Counted from the first letter of the stretch, positions 55,790 to 64,000 are shown. The stretch: 64,000 bases of DNA from Chitinispirillum alkaliphilum (GCA_001045525.1 LDWW01000013.1:56723-120722); one strand, 5' to 3'. Notes: generated by a model not told the origin, from the sequence alone. Translations and numbers: made by a program.

Positions 55790-57682
55790 ATGAACATGCA
55801 TTCAGATGATCTTTATAATCAAAGATTCAAAAGAGCAGAAGATGCAAGAGTTCTCGCAGAAGGTATTGTAGAGACAATGCCAACCCCGCTTGTAATCCTG
55901 GACAGTGATCTCAGGATAATCAGAGTAAACAGGGCATTTTACAAGACTTTCAGAGAAACAAAAGAGACAACAATAGGTATTCCCTTGTACCGGGTGGGAA
56001 AGGGACAATGGGATATCCCCAGGCTGCGCAACCTTCTTCAAACAATTTTATCTCACAACAGAGTAATAGAAGATTACGAAGTGGAACATTTTTTTCATGG
56101 ACTTGGTGAAAGAACAGTGCTGCTCAATGCCAGAGAGGTTAAACTTGAGGAAGGCGCAGACAAACTGATACTGCTTGCATTTGAGGATGTTACAGCACAG
56201 AAGAGATCGCGCAACGTGCTGGAAGAATCAGAAAAGCTCTTCCACGACCTCGTTGAGCGGCTTAACAGCATAATAATCAGTACAGATGAAAAAGGGCGGA
56301 TTACCTTTCTCAATACGTTCTGTGAGAAAATTTTTGGCTATACCAAAGATGAATTAGTCGGAAAGCCGCTTCTGGGGACTATCATTCCCTGCAGAAATGA
56401 TTGCGATCAGTTATGGCAGAGCATGCTATCACAGCCGCATCTGTACTACTTGAATGAAACAAGGAGCAAGCGTAAAGATGGCTCTGAAGTCCTCTTTTCC
56501 TGGAGTTTTAAAGCTGTATACGATGAATACAATCAAATCAGAGAGCTCCTTATTGATGGAAACGACCTTAGCAGCCAGATCAGGCAGAAAAAACAGTTAC
56601 AGGATGCATTTGAGCTGATAGATAACTCTCCTGATATTATAGCAATGTTTAAATCAGACGGACACTGCATGTATATCAACAGGGCCGTTGAACTTCTTAC
56701 CGGATTTACCAGAGATGATATCTGTGGTGCAATGATTCACAACACAGCTATTGATCATCTTTTCGGAAAATGGTTCAAAACCAGCACACATAAAAAAGAG
56801 GTGCAGATCGAGGAAACCTTTTATATGGGGAACTGGTTTCAGATTATTTCTGTACCTCAAAAGGATGAAAAAGGGAATATCCGATCAGCAATGATGTATG
56901 CACGTGACATAACAGAGCTTAAAAATACGGAAGCCCAGCTTCTGGCAGCCAAAAAAGAGGCAGAAGAGAAAACCCGTGAACTCCGGAGAGCCAATTCTCT
57001 TTTAACTGAGAAAAACAATGAACTCGACTCCTTCAATTACTCCATTTCTCACGATCTCCGCACCCCGGTTTCTTCCATAATCGGATTTTCTGAATTGCTC
57101 ATCGAAGATTACTCCCGGGAATTTGATCAAGAAGGACTGAAATTCCTCCATTTCATACGCAAAAATGCCCATACTATGAGCAGGTTAATAAACGACTTGC
57201 TGAGTCTGTCAAGGATTACAAGAGAGGAGATAACGGTCGAAAAGGTCAATCTCAGCGAACTTGCATGGAAAGTAGCAGATGAGCTTAAAGACAGGGATCC
57301 AAACCGTAAGGTGGATATCAAAATTCAAAGCAATATGACAGTCAATGCTGACAGACGCTTTATGGATCTTGTGCTGACAAATCTGTTGGGCAATGCCTGG
57401 AAATATAGTCAAAAAGAAGAGCATGCAGAAATTGAGTTCGGAAAAACTGAAGAGGAGGGACAGGAAATTTTTTTTGTAAATGATAACGGAGCTGGGTTTG
57501 ATAACAGCCAATCGCAACAACTTTTCCAGCCATTTAAACGTCTCCACTCTGAAAAGGAGTATTCCGGTACTGGTGTCGGTCTTGCAATTGTGGAACGGGT
57601 TATAAAAAAGCATAACGGCACAGTATGGGCCAGGGCAGAGAAAGGTAAGGGCGCTCAGTTCTTCTTTACTCTCGGGACTTAA
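55790..57682 (+). CDS. PAS-domain sensor histidine kinase
   Basis: Intact 630-residue cytosolic kinase with no transmembrane helix. Three PAS domains are seen. The first is at about 20-135 (PTPLVILDSDLRIIRVNRAFYKTF), the second at about 150-270 (LNSIIISTDEKGRITFLNTFCEKIFGYTKDELVG) and the third at about 275-385 (IDNSPDIIAMFKSDGHCMYINRAVELLTG). A coiled coil follows, then HisKA with His421 in FNYSISHDLRTP and HATPase_c with Asn531/535 (NLLGNAWKYS), NDNGAGF and GTGVGLAIV. GGAG lies 10 nt before the ATG. No response regulator gene is adjacent. It is flanked on both sides by broken paralogues. Confidence 0.93.
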   Translation: MNMHSDDLYNQRFKRAEDARVLAEGIVETMPTPLVILDSDLRIIRVNRAFYKTFRETKETTIGIPLYRVGKGQWDIPRLRNLLQTILSHNRVIEDYEVEHFFHGLGERTVLLNAREVKLEEGADKLILLAFEDVTAQKRSRNVLEESEKLFHDLVERLNSIIISTDEKGRITFLNTFCEKIFGYTKDELVGKPLLGTIIPCRNDCDQLWQSMLSQPHLYYLNETRSKRKDGSEVLFSWSFKAVYDEYNQIRELLIDGNDLSSQIRQKKQLQDAFELIDNSPDIIAMFKSDGHCMYINRAVELLTGFTRDDICGAMIHNTAIDHLFGKWFKTSTHKKEVQIEETFYMGNWFQIISVPQKDEKGNIRSAMMYARDITELKNTEAQLLAAKKEAEEKTRELRRANSLLTEKNNELDSFNYSISHDLRTPVSSIIGFSELLIEDYSREFDQEGLKFLHFIRKNAHTMSRLINDLLSLSRITREEITVEKVNLSELAWKVADELKDRDPNRKVDIKIQSNMTVNADRRFMDLVLTNLLGNAWKYSQKEEHAEIEFGKTEEEGQEIFFVNDNGAGFDNSQSQQLFQPFKRLHSEKEYSGTGVGLAIVERVIKKHNGTVWARAEKGKGAQFFFTLGT

Positions 57683-57683
57683 C

Positions 57684-58517
57684 ATGAAACATCTTTGCAA
57701 AACCATTGATGATGCCCGCAAGCTTGCAGAGAGAGTAATCGATGCAGCAGGAACTCTCTTGTGGTACTGGATGAGGATCTGAGGATTCTGCGGGCCAATG
57801 CATCATTCTATTCCAACTTCCGGCTCAGAGAAGAGGATGTGGGCAATCACTCTCTTTTTCAAATCGACAACGGCAGATGGAACAGAAAGGAACTCAGAAA
57901 GACACTCCGCTCCGTCACTGTTCAAAAAGAGTCGTTCAGGGAGCTCGAAATCAGAACCGGACCAACTCATGCACCAGAGCAATTTTTTTCGGTAACTGCG
58001 CGCCTGCTGCAGCCCAGGGAAAAGGGGCGTCTTTTCCTTCTGACCATTGAGGATATAACAGATAAAAAGATTACTGAACAGCGCATCAGTGAGTCAGAAG
58101 AGAATTTGTGGAGAACCTAAACAGCATAATTACCGGTATCGATTCAAAGTGCCATATCACCTTTTTCAACAGATTCAGCGAGAAGCTGTTTGGGTTCAGC
58201 CGCAGTGAGGTTCTGGGGCGTCCCTTTCTTGGCACAATCGTGCCTCTTACCGACAGCTCCAGAAATGACAACAGCTCTCTTTTCAGTGAACTTTTCACCC
58301 ACCCCGAAATGTTCTACGAAACGGAAACCGAAGGGGTAACAAGGGAGGGCAAACGGGTCTGGTTTACCTGGTCGGCACAAGCTCTTTATGGGGATGATGG
58401 TGCGCTTATCGAAATTCTGATAGTCGGAAACGATATCACCGGGCGCAAGGATGCAGAAAAAAAGGTTCAGGAAAACCTGGCCGAAATCCGCGCGATGAAC
58501 GGAAAACTTGAGGAGAA
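57684..58517 (+). pseudogene. frameshifted, 3'-truncated PAS histidine kinase paralogue
   Basis: Begins 1 nt after the intact kinase stop with an ATG frame (MKHLCKTIDDARKLAERVIDAAG). A one-base shift near 57755 moves it to VVLDEDLRILRANASFYSNFRL. A second shift near 58100 moves it to ENLNSIITGIDSKCHITFFNRFSEKLFGF, which closely parallels the second PAS of the intact kinase. It continues to GNDITGRKDAEKKVQENLAEIRAMNGKLEEKI and is then cut at about 58517 by the IS91 fragment, losing HisKA and HATPase. Each segment is well conserved, so decay is recent. Confidence 0.88.
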
Positions 58518-58637
58518 GATCTTTGGTGGCATGAGAAAGCCACAAAGAACTCTTCTTTGCAGTCCGGGCAACGTATACGGGCAAAGCCTTCTTTTAGGTC
58601 GCCACATTTGAGGAACTTTTCTATCGAAGAGCGGATA
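58518..58637. repeat. 120-bp direct repeat, copy 2 (IS91 fragment)
   Basis: Same sequence as 55336-55455, 119 of 120 identical. Here it is a naked internal slice of the transposase gene with no flanking transposase sequence. It joins a kinase fragment on the left to a DUF2267 fragment on the right. The join is in frame with the kinase (residues FGGMRKPQRTLL). Confidence 0.97.
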
Positions 58638-58808
58638 TGTAGTGTTTCTGTAAATGAGGCGAAAAAGGCTGCATTGGCGATTTTTAGTACCTTAAAGACT
58701 TTTGTTCCCCAGGAAGAGATTACCCGGGTGTCTAATATTTTGCCTAAGCATTTACAGGGGATTTTTGGGGGGGGGCTTGAGAGGGAGGAGTTTCTTAATT
58801 ACAAATAA
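58638..58808 (+). pseudogene. DUF2267 C-terminal fragment
   Basis: Starts immediately after the repeat: CSVSVNEAKKAALAIFSTL, then PQEEITRVSNILPKHLQGIFGG. This matches the second half of DUF2267 proteins (AExLPEELRxLF pattern). The N-terminal half is missing and no start codon or ribosome binding site belongs to it. Confidence 0.6.
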
Positions 58809-59088
58809 TATTTTTACTGATGTTAACAACATATTCAGAAGAGCACCCGGCAATTTTAATTCTGTCTATATAAATCATAACTGCTATTTCAATTATGACC
58901 AGTTCTGGATTGAGATAGATAGTGCTTTTGCCGACCTTGCTCCGGGACCTAATGACATAAAAGCCGATCCCTTATTTGCAAGTATTAATTCTGGTGAGGA
59001 AAACTATACACTTATGGATGACTCACCATGTGTTGGCACGGGGATAAATGAAACTGATATGGGGATTTTTAGTAGTTTTAAGCCTTGA
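58790..59088 (+). pseudogene. C-terminal fragment of a parallel beta-helix protein
   Basis: ITNNIFTDVNNIFRRAPGNFNSVYINHNCYFNY, then DIKADPLFASINSGEENYTLMDDSPCVGTGINETDMGIF. The DPLF...Y.L...SPC...G end is the signature close of right-handed beta-helix (pectate-lyase-like) surface proteins. Only the last ~95 residues are present, without a start. Confidence 0.7.
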
Positions 59089-59255
59089 GAGTTGTCTTAT
59101 AATCCCAAGACAACGAAACTTAAGTTTTAGGTGATGTAAGGTAAACGTAAACTTCCTTTCAGTCATATATTTACTGTAAAGAAAGTTTTACGTTTTTTTA
59201 TCGACAGAGATAACTCAAAGATCAAAAAAAATTCCGGTTTACTCAACAAGTCTCC

Positions 59256-59507
59256 TCACTTCTTTGCCACATTTTTGGCGCCGAACTGTGATTCCATTGT
59301 CATTACCAATGCATTGTTTTTACATTTAATATCAAGTTTTTTTGGATAACTTACTTCAGTTTGATCGGGCCATGGTTCTCCTTCATCCACTTGAATTAAT
59401 TTCACCGTTTCCCAATGCCCAAGGAATGTTTCTGCATTACAGTTGTCTGATGCTTTCAGGTTAGAAAGCACCAATGCAAGACAGAAAAAAAGAAGTGTTT
59501 TCCCCAT
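59256..59507 (-). CDS. hypothetical small secreted protein
   Basis: 83 residues. A signal peptide (about 1-19, LLFFCLALVLSNLKAS) is followed by a short domain with two Cys (CNAETFLGHWETVKLIQ and LDIKCKNNALVM), possibly one disulfide. Lipocalin-like text 'LGHWETVKL' near the start suggests a truncated lipocalin-type fold, though this is weak. GGGGTGA lies 4-5 nt before the ATG. Confidence 0.6.
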   Translation of the reverse strand: MGKTLLFFCLALVLSNLKASDNCNAETFLGHWETVKLIQVDEGEPWPDQTEVSYPKKLDIKCKNNALVMTMESQFGAKNVAKK

Positions 59508-59601
59508 TAAATCACCCCGACTAAAGCCCCGGGTTCAATCTGAATTTGACAACTCCGTCAAAATTTATTCGAGGCTATGAGATACATAGTTCTTCAAGAC
59601 A

Positions 59602-60252
59602 CTACTCTAAATCATCAAAATACAACTCTATATTTGAGTCCGATAAATAGATTTGTTTTTGCTTTGTTTTACCGGGAAAGAAGTCTTTAGGTTTTTCATA
59701 CCAAAAGAAAGCCCGGTATTTCTTGGTTTCAAAATCGTACATATAGCTTGTAAAATTTCCCCAAAAAACATCAGACTTATTATATGCATCAAAATACTCC
59801 CCTGATTCCATCATGTACAAAGACACACTCGCTTTTGTTGAGCATTTCTTGCCATTAATTGTAAATGATCCGTTTAAAAGAGCCGTAAACGAATCGACTA
59901 CCGTAGCGGCATTGTATGAAACTGTCTTTACATTTTCAACATCACTGTCTTCAAAAATATCTATTGTAGAGAATGATGGTTGGAACCGCAGGGTCATATT
60001 TCGTGTCTCATTTTCAATCGCCCCAGCGTTATGCGAAACCCACATCAAAGATTGCAAAAAAAGTGTGCCCGGTTTATATAAAAACAGCCACTCGTCAGGC
60101 GGGTTTTCGTCTGCAAGTATGTTGAAACGGACCGCAAGGGAAAACGAACCTCTGCGAATAACAAACCCTGCATCACCACTCCCGTAAACTACACTTATCA
60201 AAAGCAGAAAAACAAAAGCGAACTTGCTTACAATATTCCTTTTTTGCATCAT
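59602..60252 (-). CDS. hypothetical secreted protein
   Basis: About 217 residues, no family recognised. The signal peptide MMQKRNIVSKFAFVFLLL precedes a beta-rich body. Features include VIRRGSFSLAVRFNILADENPPDEW, SFTALLNGSFTINGKKC and WGNFTSYMYDFETKKYRAFFWYEKPKDFF. The frame is open up to 60432, but that extension encodes an IS91-like scrap. AGGA about 10 nt before the ATG at 60252 supports the shorter protein. It may form a pair with the small secreted protein downstream. Confidence 0.6.
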   Translation of the reverse strand: MMQKRNIVSKFAFVFLLLISVVYGSGDAGFVIRRGSFSLAVRFNILADENPPDEWLFLYKPGTLFLQSLMWVSHNAGAIENETRNMTLRFQPSFSTIDIFEDSDVENVKTVSYNAATVVDSFTALLNGSFTINGKKCSTKASVSLYMMESGEYFDAYNKSDVFWGNFTSYMYDFETKKYRAFFWYEKPKDFFPGKTKQKQIYLSDSNIELYFDDLE

Positions 60253-60285
60253 CACCGTCATTTCCTCACAATTCTTCCAGTCAAT

Positions 60286-60316
60286 TCTGCCGAAAGTTTG
60301 AGTCGTTGCGATCATC
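60286..60316. repeat. 31-bp third IS91 transposase scrap
   Basis: Matches 55068-55098 with one mismatch, encoding MIATxQTFG on the minus strand (here MIATTQTFGR). It sits just upstream of the secreted-protein gene in the open extension of its frame. Confidence 0.75.
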
Positions 60317-60509
60317 AATCTATAAAGCAAAATTCCGGAGCTGGCTCTTTTTGCAGCACCCAAAATCTTTCTCTGTTCTGGCAGGTAACAATCCCCGGGA
60401 TAACGCGCGCTCAACCACTGCGCCCCACTCATCTGTTCACTCCCTTGTCTTCTGGGATAAACGTGCTCTTTTTCTGGTCGGCAGGAATCGCCACTACCCT
60501 ACCCCAGTT

Positions 60510-60710
60510 TCAATCCCCGGTCAGTATCTCCTTCACCCTACCCACCTCGCCACTCTCAAGGCGCACCTTTATACCGTGCGGATGTGTTTTAGAATTGGTC
60601 AATATATCCCTGACAACTCCTCTGGTGAGCCTGCCGGTCCTTTGGTCGGCTTTCTGTACAATCGCCACATTCTGTCCGGGTTTTATGCGTGAACGGTCTT
60701 GTCCATCCAT
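60510..60710 (-). CDS. ywbE: YwbE family protein (DUF2196)
   Basis: 66 residues, full length for the family: IKPGQNVAIVQKADQRTGRLTRGVVRDILTNS, then HPHGIKVRLESGEVGRVKEIL. It is a small basic beta-barrel-like protein of unknown function, conserved across bacteria. AGGAG about 9 nt before the ATG. Its 3' end lies 258 nt from the secreted-protein start, across the IS91 scrap. Confidence 0.93.
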   Translation of the reverse strand: MDGQDRSRIKPGQNVAIVQKADQRTGRLTRGVVRDILTNSKTHPHGIKVRLESGEVGRVKEILTGD

Positions 60711-61144
60711 TGATTTACTCCTTTTGATGCCAATATCTCTTTTAGGATAAATACTATTATACTCATACCCAAAAAGCAGCCATTAAAAATCACTGAAAGG
60801 ATATTCATCAGCTGTAAATGACTCTCCCACCGAATATACTACGTTTATAATTAATAGCGACATCAAATCCCGGAATTTAGTGCTGCTCCAGACGAAAGGA
60901 CGCTGTATTTCGGGTATGGCAATTGCACCGGATTTTACCCAGTTGATTACACTCTCTACGGTGTATTGGTTGACGAAGTATTTTTACATGTGAAGAAATC
61001 TTATTCCTATTCCGTTAAAAATTTTATGATTTAATTTACTTCGCCTTAAAAAAAATCTCTGCAACGGCAGTCTTTTTCAGATGTTGTTTAGTTACTCCCT
61101 TATATGCGTGGTGCCTGGTTAGATATCAGTTATTCCTTATGGCA
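60711..61144. other. intergenic region YwbE / dgt
   Basis: 434 bases, no supported gene. No repeat copies of the IS91 fragments were seen here. Confidence 0.3.
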
Positions 61145-62482
61145 CTAATAATTAGGCAGTTTTATACCTTTTATCGCCCGATAAGTGTCAATAGCAAACG
61201 TATCTGTCATACCGGCAACAAACTGAACGATATGCATAATTTCTTCATATCTTTGCCTTTGAGGATCATAACCTTTCGCAATATAGTGTTGAGGAAGAAG
61301 TTTTTGTATCTTCTCTGCTTTCTTAGTTTTCGCTGGAAGCGTGTCGAGAAATTCGTAGAGCAGGCCACCGATGACTTCGAAACCAGCGGCTTCTGTTTCG
61401 AGAACTTTTCGATAGGTATAAACATAGTTTCTGCAGTGAATTTTTAAATCTTTCAGCTCTTTAACGCAATGAATTTTGTCTACTAACGGCTCATCAAATT
61501 TACCTTCCATTATTTCTGGTAAATTTTGAGCATAGACATCCGAAACTTGCTGAATTAGACTGGAAATCGCAATTGCACGTAGATATCCAACTTTTTCGCG
61601 CTCGTCGTGTATTTTTTCAGATACGAGCCCATCTTTTTTAAGTATCAAACTATTGAGGCAATCACAAATCTTACTATATTCAACAAGTTTCAAATTGTAT
61701 CCATCCTCAAGATCCATCAAAAGGTAACTGATATCATCAGCAGCTTCAACAAGAAACGCCAATGGATGCCTGTAGTATGCAACAGCTCCATTTGAATCAT
61801 CTCTTTTAATCATGCCAAGGTGATCGGCAATTTGGGTAAAAACAGCCTTTTCACTCTGAAAAAAACTATGTTTCTTTCCACTTACACCAGATAATCTAAC
61901 AGGGGTAATCTCGCGGGGGTATTTTGAAAAAGCCCCCAGAGTTGCGTAGGTAAGATTTATACCACCTTCAACGCTTGAAACCGCAGGAAGAGTATAAACC
62001 ATCAATCTAAAACCCATGGCATTACCCTCGAAATTAGTGAAATCAAGCTTTTGTGAATCGGTGAGACCATCAAGAAAATGAGCACCTTCGTTTTTGAAAA
62101 AATCACCGATAGCATCTTCACCAGAGTGTCCAAACGGGGGGTTTCCAATATCGTGTGCGACTGATGCGGCCGCCACAACTGCGGCAAAATCGTATGGAGA
62201 AATTCCTTTGCCACTCAGTTCAGGGTTTTCTTTGAGTACCGTGATCCCTGCAGCCATTCCCAGCGTACGGCCGACACAAGATGTTTCAAGACTATGGGTT
62301 AACCGTGTATGGATAAAATCATGTTCAGGTAAAGGGAAGACCTGCGTTTTCTTTTGCAACCTGCGGAAAGGTTTTGAAAAGATTATTCTGTCATAATCAC
62401 GTTGATATTGTGATCTGTCAGTTTGGCTTGCAGTACTTGATTCTCTCACTCGTTTTAGAGATAAAAGTCTTTCCCAGTCCAT
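61145..62482 (-). CDS. dgt: deoxyguanosinetriphosphate triphosphohydrolase-like protein (dNTPase)
   Basis: HD-domain enzyme that hydrolyses dNTPs to deoxynucleosides and triphosphate. The metal site is TRLTHSLETSCVGRTLG, then VAHDIGNPPFGHSGEDAI (the HD pair), with Asp in AADDISYLLMDLEDGY. The N terminus has RSQYQRDYDRIIFSKPFRRLQKKTQVFP, the hallmark Dgt start. 445 residues fits type-2 Dgt proteins. AAGGA precedes the ATG. The DHH gene ends 15 nt upstream, so the two are one operon. Confidence 0.94.
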   Translation of the reverse strand: MDWERLLSLKRVRESSTASQTDRSQYQRDYDRIIFSKPFRRLQKKTQVFPLPEHDFIHTRLTHSLETSCVGRTLGMAAGITVLKENPELSGKGISPYDFAAVVAAASVAHDIGNPPFGHSGEDAIGDFFKNEGAHFLDGLTDSQKLDFTNFEGNAMGFRLMVYTLPAVSSVEGGINLTYATLGAFSKYPREITPVRLSGVSGKKHSFFQSEKAVFTQIADHLGMIKRDDSNGAVAYYRHPLAFLVEAADDISYLLMDLEDGYNLKLVEYSKICDCLNSLILKKDGLVSEKIHDEREKVGYLRAIAISSLIQQVSDVYAQNLPEIMEGKFDEPLVDKIHCVKELKDLKIHCRNYVYTYRKVLETEAAGFEVIGGLLYEFLDTLPAKTKKAEKIQKLLPQHYIAKGYDPQRQRYEEIMHIVQFVAGMTDTFAIDTYRAIKGIKLPNY

Positions 62483-62497
62483 ATTTTTATCCTTACG

Positions 62498-63448
62498 CTA
62501 ATTTGAGATGTGTTCACAAATTTCCCTTACAGCCTCAAGTGCTTTAGAGTAGTCTTTGATTGCGATTGACCCCACATTTTCTCTTCCTCCGCCACCGTAT
62601 TTTTGGCAAATTTCTCCAATGTTTTTTGATTGGACATCAATCCAGGGGTTCTTACCCACACTTATCGAAAACTTACCATTTTTGCGGTATAAGCCAATAG
62701 AATAGAGCGCGTCGGGTTCATAGTAGTAGGTCAAATAGCGCTGAAATGGGATTTCACTTTTTACATAATCAAAAAACACGATATTATCAGGTTTCAGTTT
62801 ATATCCACTTTTAAACACGCTCATAAATTTTTCCTGCAACTGAAAAACAGTTTCTATTTTCTCTTTCACAGGTTGCAAACTGACAACTTCTGGAGGTGAA
62901 TACATCTTTGCGGCAGTTACCAGGTACTGAATGTATGAGTTACTCAAATTTTCACTGAGAGTTGCATTAATCTGAAGGCAGGGGTCCTTTAGTTCTACAA
63001 TCTGTGCAGGGTTATCATACTTTGCATTATCTATGATATCACTCCAGTGTATCCAGTCACTGAAACCATCAATGATGGCATTGTACTTATGAGTAAGGGA
63101 ACACTGCTGCTTCAGGTGCTGTTTAATCAGCGTAGCACAGGAAGGAGAATTAATATCCCAGAACTGTTTTTCTGAATTAGCGTAATTCTCTTTATGCTTA
63201 TCATTCAAAAAGGTGGTAACATGATGATCGAACCACCATTGCGCTTTGGGGTGGTACAAAAAATCTATAACGATATTGGGCTTTGGCAGACTCATTTTAA
63301 GCCAGGCATTTTTAATATCATAGTCAACAGCATTCAGGTTGATACAGTCAGCCCCAACGAGTTGTGTTTCCTCATTAATCCTGAGAAAAAGTGCTGCTGC
63401 AACAAATCCATCGAAATCTTTATGAAAATAGACGTTTAGAATAGACAT
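62498..63448 (-). CDS. DHH-family phosphoesterase
   Basis: 316 residues. The first motif is HKDFDGFVAAAL (His9, Asp11, Asp13), the second NIVIDFLYHP with Asp62, the third WWFDHHVTTF (Asp74-His75-His76), and the DHHA1-type end is KYGGGGRENVGSIAI. These are the metal and substrate sites of oligoribonuclease/pAp-phosphatase or cyclic-dinucleotide-type DHH enzymes. The core is shorter and no CBS or extra domain is seen, so the substrate is open. It lies just before dgt in the same transcript. The ribosome binding site is weak. Confidence 0.88.
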   Translation of the reverse strand: MSILNVYFHKDFDGFVAAALFLRINEETQLVGADCINLNAVDYDIKNAWLKMSLPKPNIVIDFLYHPKAQWWFDHHVTTFLNDKHKENYANSEKQFWDINSPSCATLIKQHLKQQCSLTHKYNAIIDGFSDWIHWSDIIDNAKYDNPAQIVELKDPCLQINATLSENLSNSYIQYLVTAAKMYSPPEVVSLQPVKEKIETVFQLQEKFMSVFKSGYKLKPDNIVFFDYVKSEIPFQRYLTYYYEPDALYSIGLYRKNGKFSISVGKNPWIDVQSKNIGEICQKYGGGGRENVGSIAIKDYSKALEAVREICEHISN

Positions 63449-63553
63449 TTTTATTAATAACCAATCATTGTTTCATAGCATTTCTGGTTTCAGACTTCAT
63501 TGTATTCTTCAAAATTACCCCCCAATTACGGCGTTTTTCTTAATCGGATTGTA

Positions 63554-64000
63554 CTATTTATCTCTTAACTGATCCAGTAATCTTTTGCCCATAGTACGGG
63601 TGGTCAGGCCTTGGAGTGGTATATCAAATCCTCTTTCAGTAATCACTTTTCGAAGTACATCTTTTGCAGTTACCTGCACTCCGTCATGAAATACCTGGAT
63701 TTGCTCACTATCCCTTTTAACGATTCTATACTCTGCACCATCATCTAAAATTACATTTATATCTTCAACAATTTCACCAATATCAACACCAACTCTGTTT
63801 TTGCGTTGTGACACTTCCTCTATTTCGTACCCGGTTTTTTCTGCATATACCAAAAATTTATCTACACTTTCTTTGCTCCACTGGTTTGAAACTGCATAGC
63901 GACCATCTACCGGGAATGACAGTATCTCATCATCATTGAGAAAGTGCCTGGCTATGCCCTGGTTGTTGAAAATTTCTTCTGCAGTTTCTGCTTTGATCGT
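63554..64000 (-). CDS. partial gene at the right edge, unknown function
   Basis: The frame is open from the stop at 63554 to the window edge (at least 148 codons); the start is outside. Readable parts are TAEEIFNNQGIARHFLNDDEILSFPVDGRYAVSNQWSKESVDKFL, a soluble mixed segment, then GVDIGEIVEDINVILDDGAEYRIV and a C-terminal VLRKVITERGFDIPLQGLTTRTMGKRLL. The RYAVSNQW text resembles a short domain seen in accessory-region proteins, which I cannot name. Same strand as the DHH and dgt genes, 105 nt upstream of the DHH gene. Confidence 0.7.
   Translation of the reverse strand, partial: TIKAETAEEIFNNQGIARHFLNDDEILSFPVDGRYAVSNQWSKESVDKFLVYAEKTGYEIEEVSQRKNRVGVDIGEIVEDINVILDDGAEYRIVKRDSEQIQVFHDGVQVTAKDVLRKVITERGFDIPLQGLTTRTMGKRLLDQLRDK

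Noticed and set aside
1..64000. CRISPR arrays, tRNA or rRNA genes, prophage modules
   Set aside because: No regularly spaced direct repeats, no tRNA cloverleaf text, no rRNA core sequence and no phage structural genes were seen by eye.

Overview
The window looks like chromosome of a moderately AT-rich, Gram-negative, polysaccharide-degrading bacterium. My best guess is the Fibrobacterota/Chitinispirillum side of the tree. This rests on the multidomain GH9 cellulase, the lipoproteins and secreted proteins ending in sorting-type beta domains, a Wza-like outer-membrane export protein and frequent TTG starts with good Shine-Dalgarno sites. No rRNA, tRNA, CRISPR array or prophage was seen, and the taxonomy is inference, not a search result.

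1-13.7 kb: a GT2 glycosyltransferase, a YyaL-type thioredoxin-domain protein, then dispersed glycogen/alpha-glucan genes (glgA, glgB, malQ) interleaved with a PAP2-phosphatase lipoprotein, another lipoprotein and a phosphoribosyltransferase, followed by a PRC-barrel/PAC2 pair. 13.8-22.8 kb: a flavoprotein, the compact dprA-ftsB/divIC-like-DUF502-recO operon, a 29-residue basic COX24/bS22-like protein missed by ordinary length cut-offs, two lipoproteins, a methyltransferase and a MraY-type transferase. 23-34.8 kb: a GH9 cellulase with a discoidin (F5/8C) domain inserted in its catalytic domain, a five-domain S1 protein, a triplicated-repeat membrane protein, a RimI-like acetyltransferase, a STAS protein, an Ig-like lipoprotein, an AI-2E family permease, an alpha/beta hydrolase and pyrF.

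34.8-45.5 kb: an exopolysaccharide locus in two opposed arms: four glycosyltransferases, a MurJ/Wzx-like flippase, a Wzz-like chain-length protein, an O-antigen-ligase-type polymerase/ligase and a Wza-like SLBB export protein. 45.6-53.1 kb: two ankyrin-repeat proteins (one cytosolic, one exported), rpe, an S41 peptidase lipoprotein, an RlmD/TrmA-type RNA methyltransferase, a small membrane protein and a TraB-family protein.

53.1-60.5 kb is a gene graveyard. It holds one intact PAS histidine kinase, flanked by a 5'-truncated kinase and a frameshifted, 3'-truncated paralogue. Three pieces of an IS91-family (HUH/Y2) transposase lie among them, two sharing a 120-bp near-identical direct repeat, with chopped DUF2267 and beta-helix fragments next to them. 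60.5-64 kb: YwbE, then a minus-strand set of dgt (dNTPase), a DHH phosphoesterase and a gene cut by the right edge.

The most unusual items are the IS91/histidine-kinase rearrangement zone, the domain-inserted GH9, the triplicated-motif membrane protein, the paired ankyrin proteins, the tiny basic protein and the dgt-DHH-unknown set. I do not see clear proof of a wholly new system.
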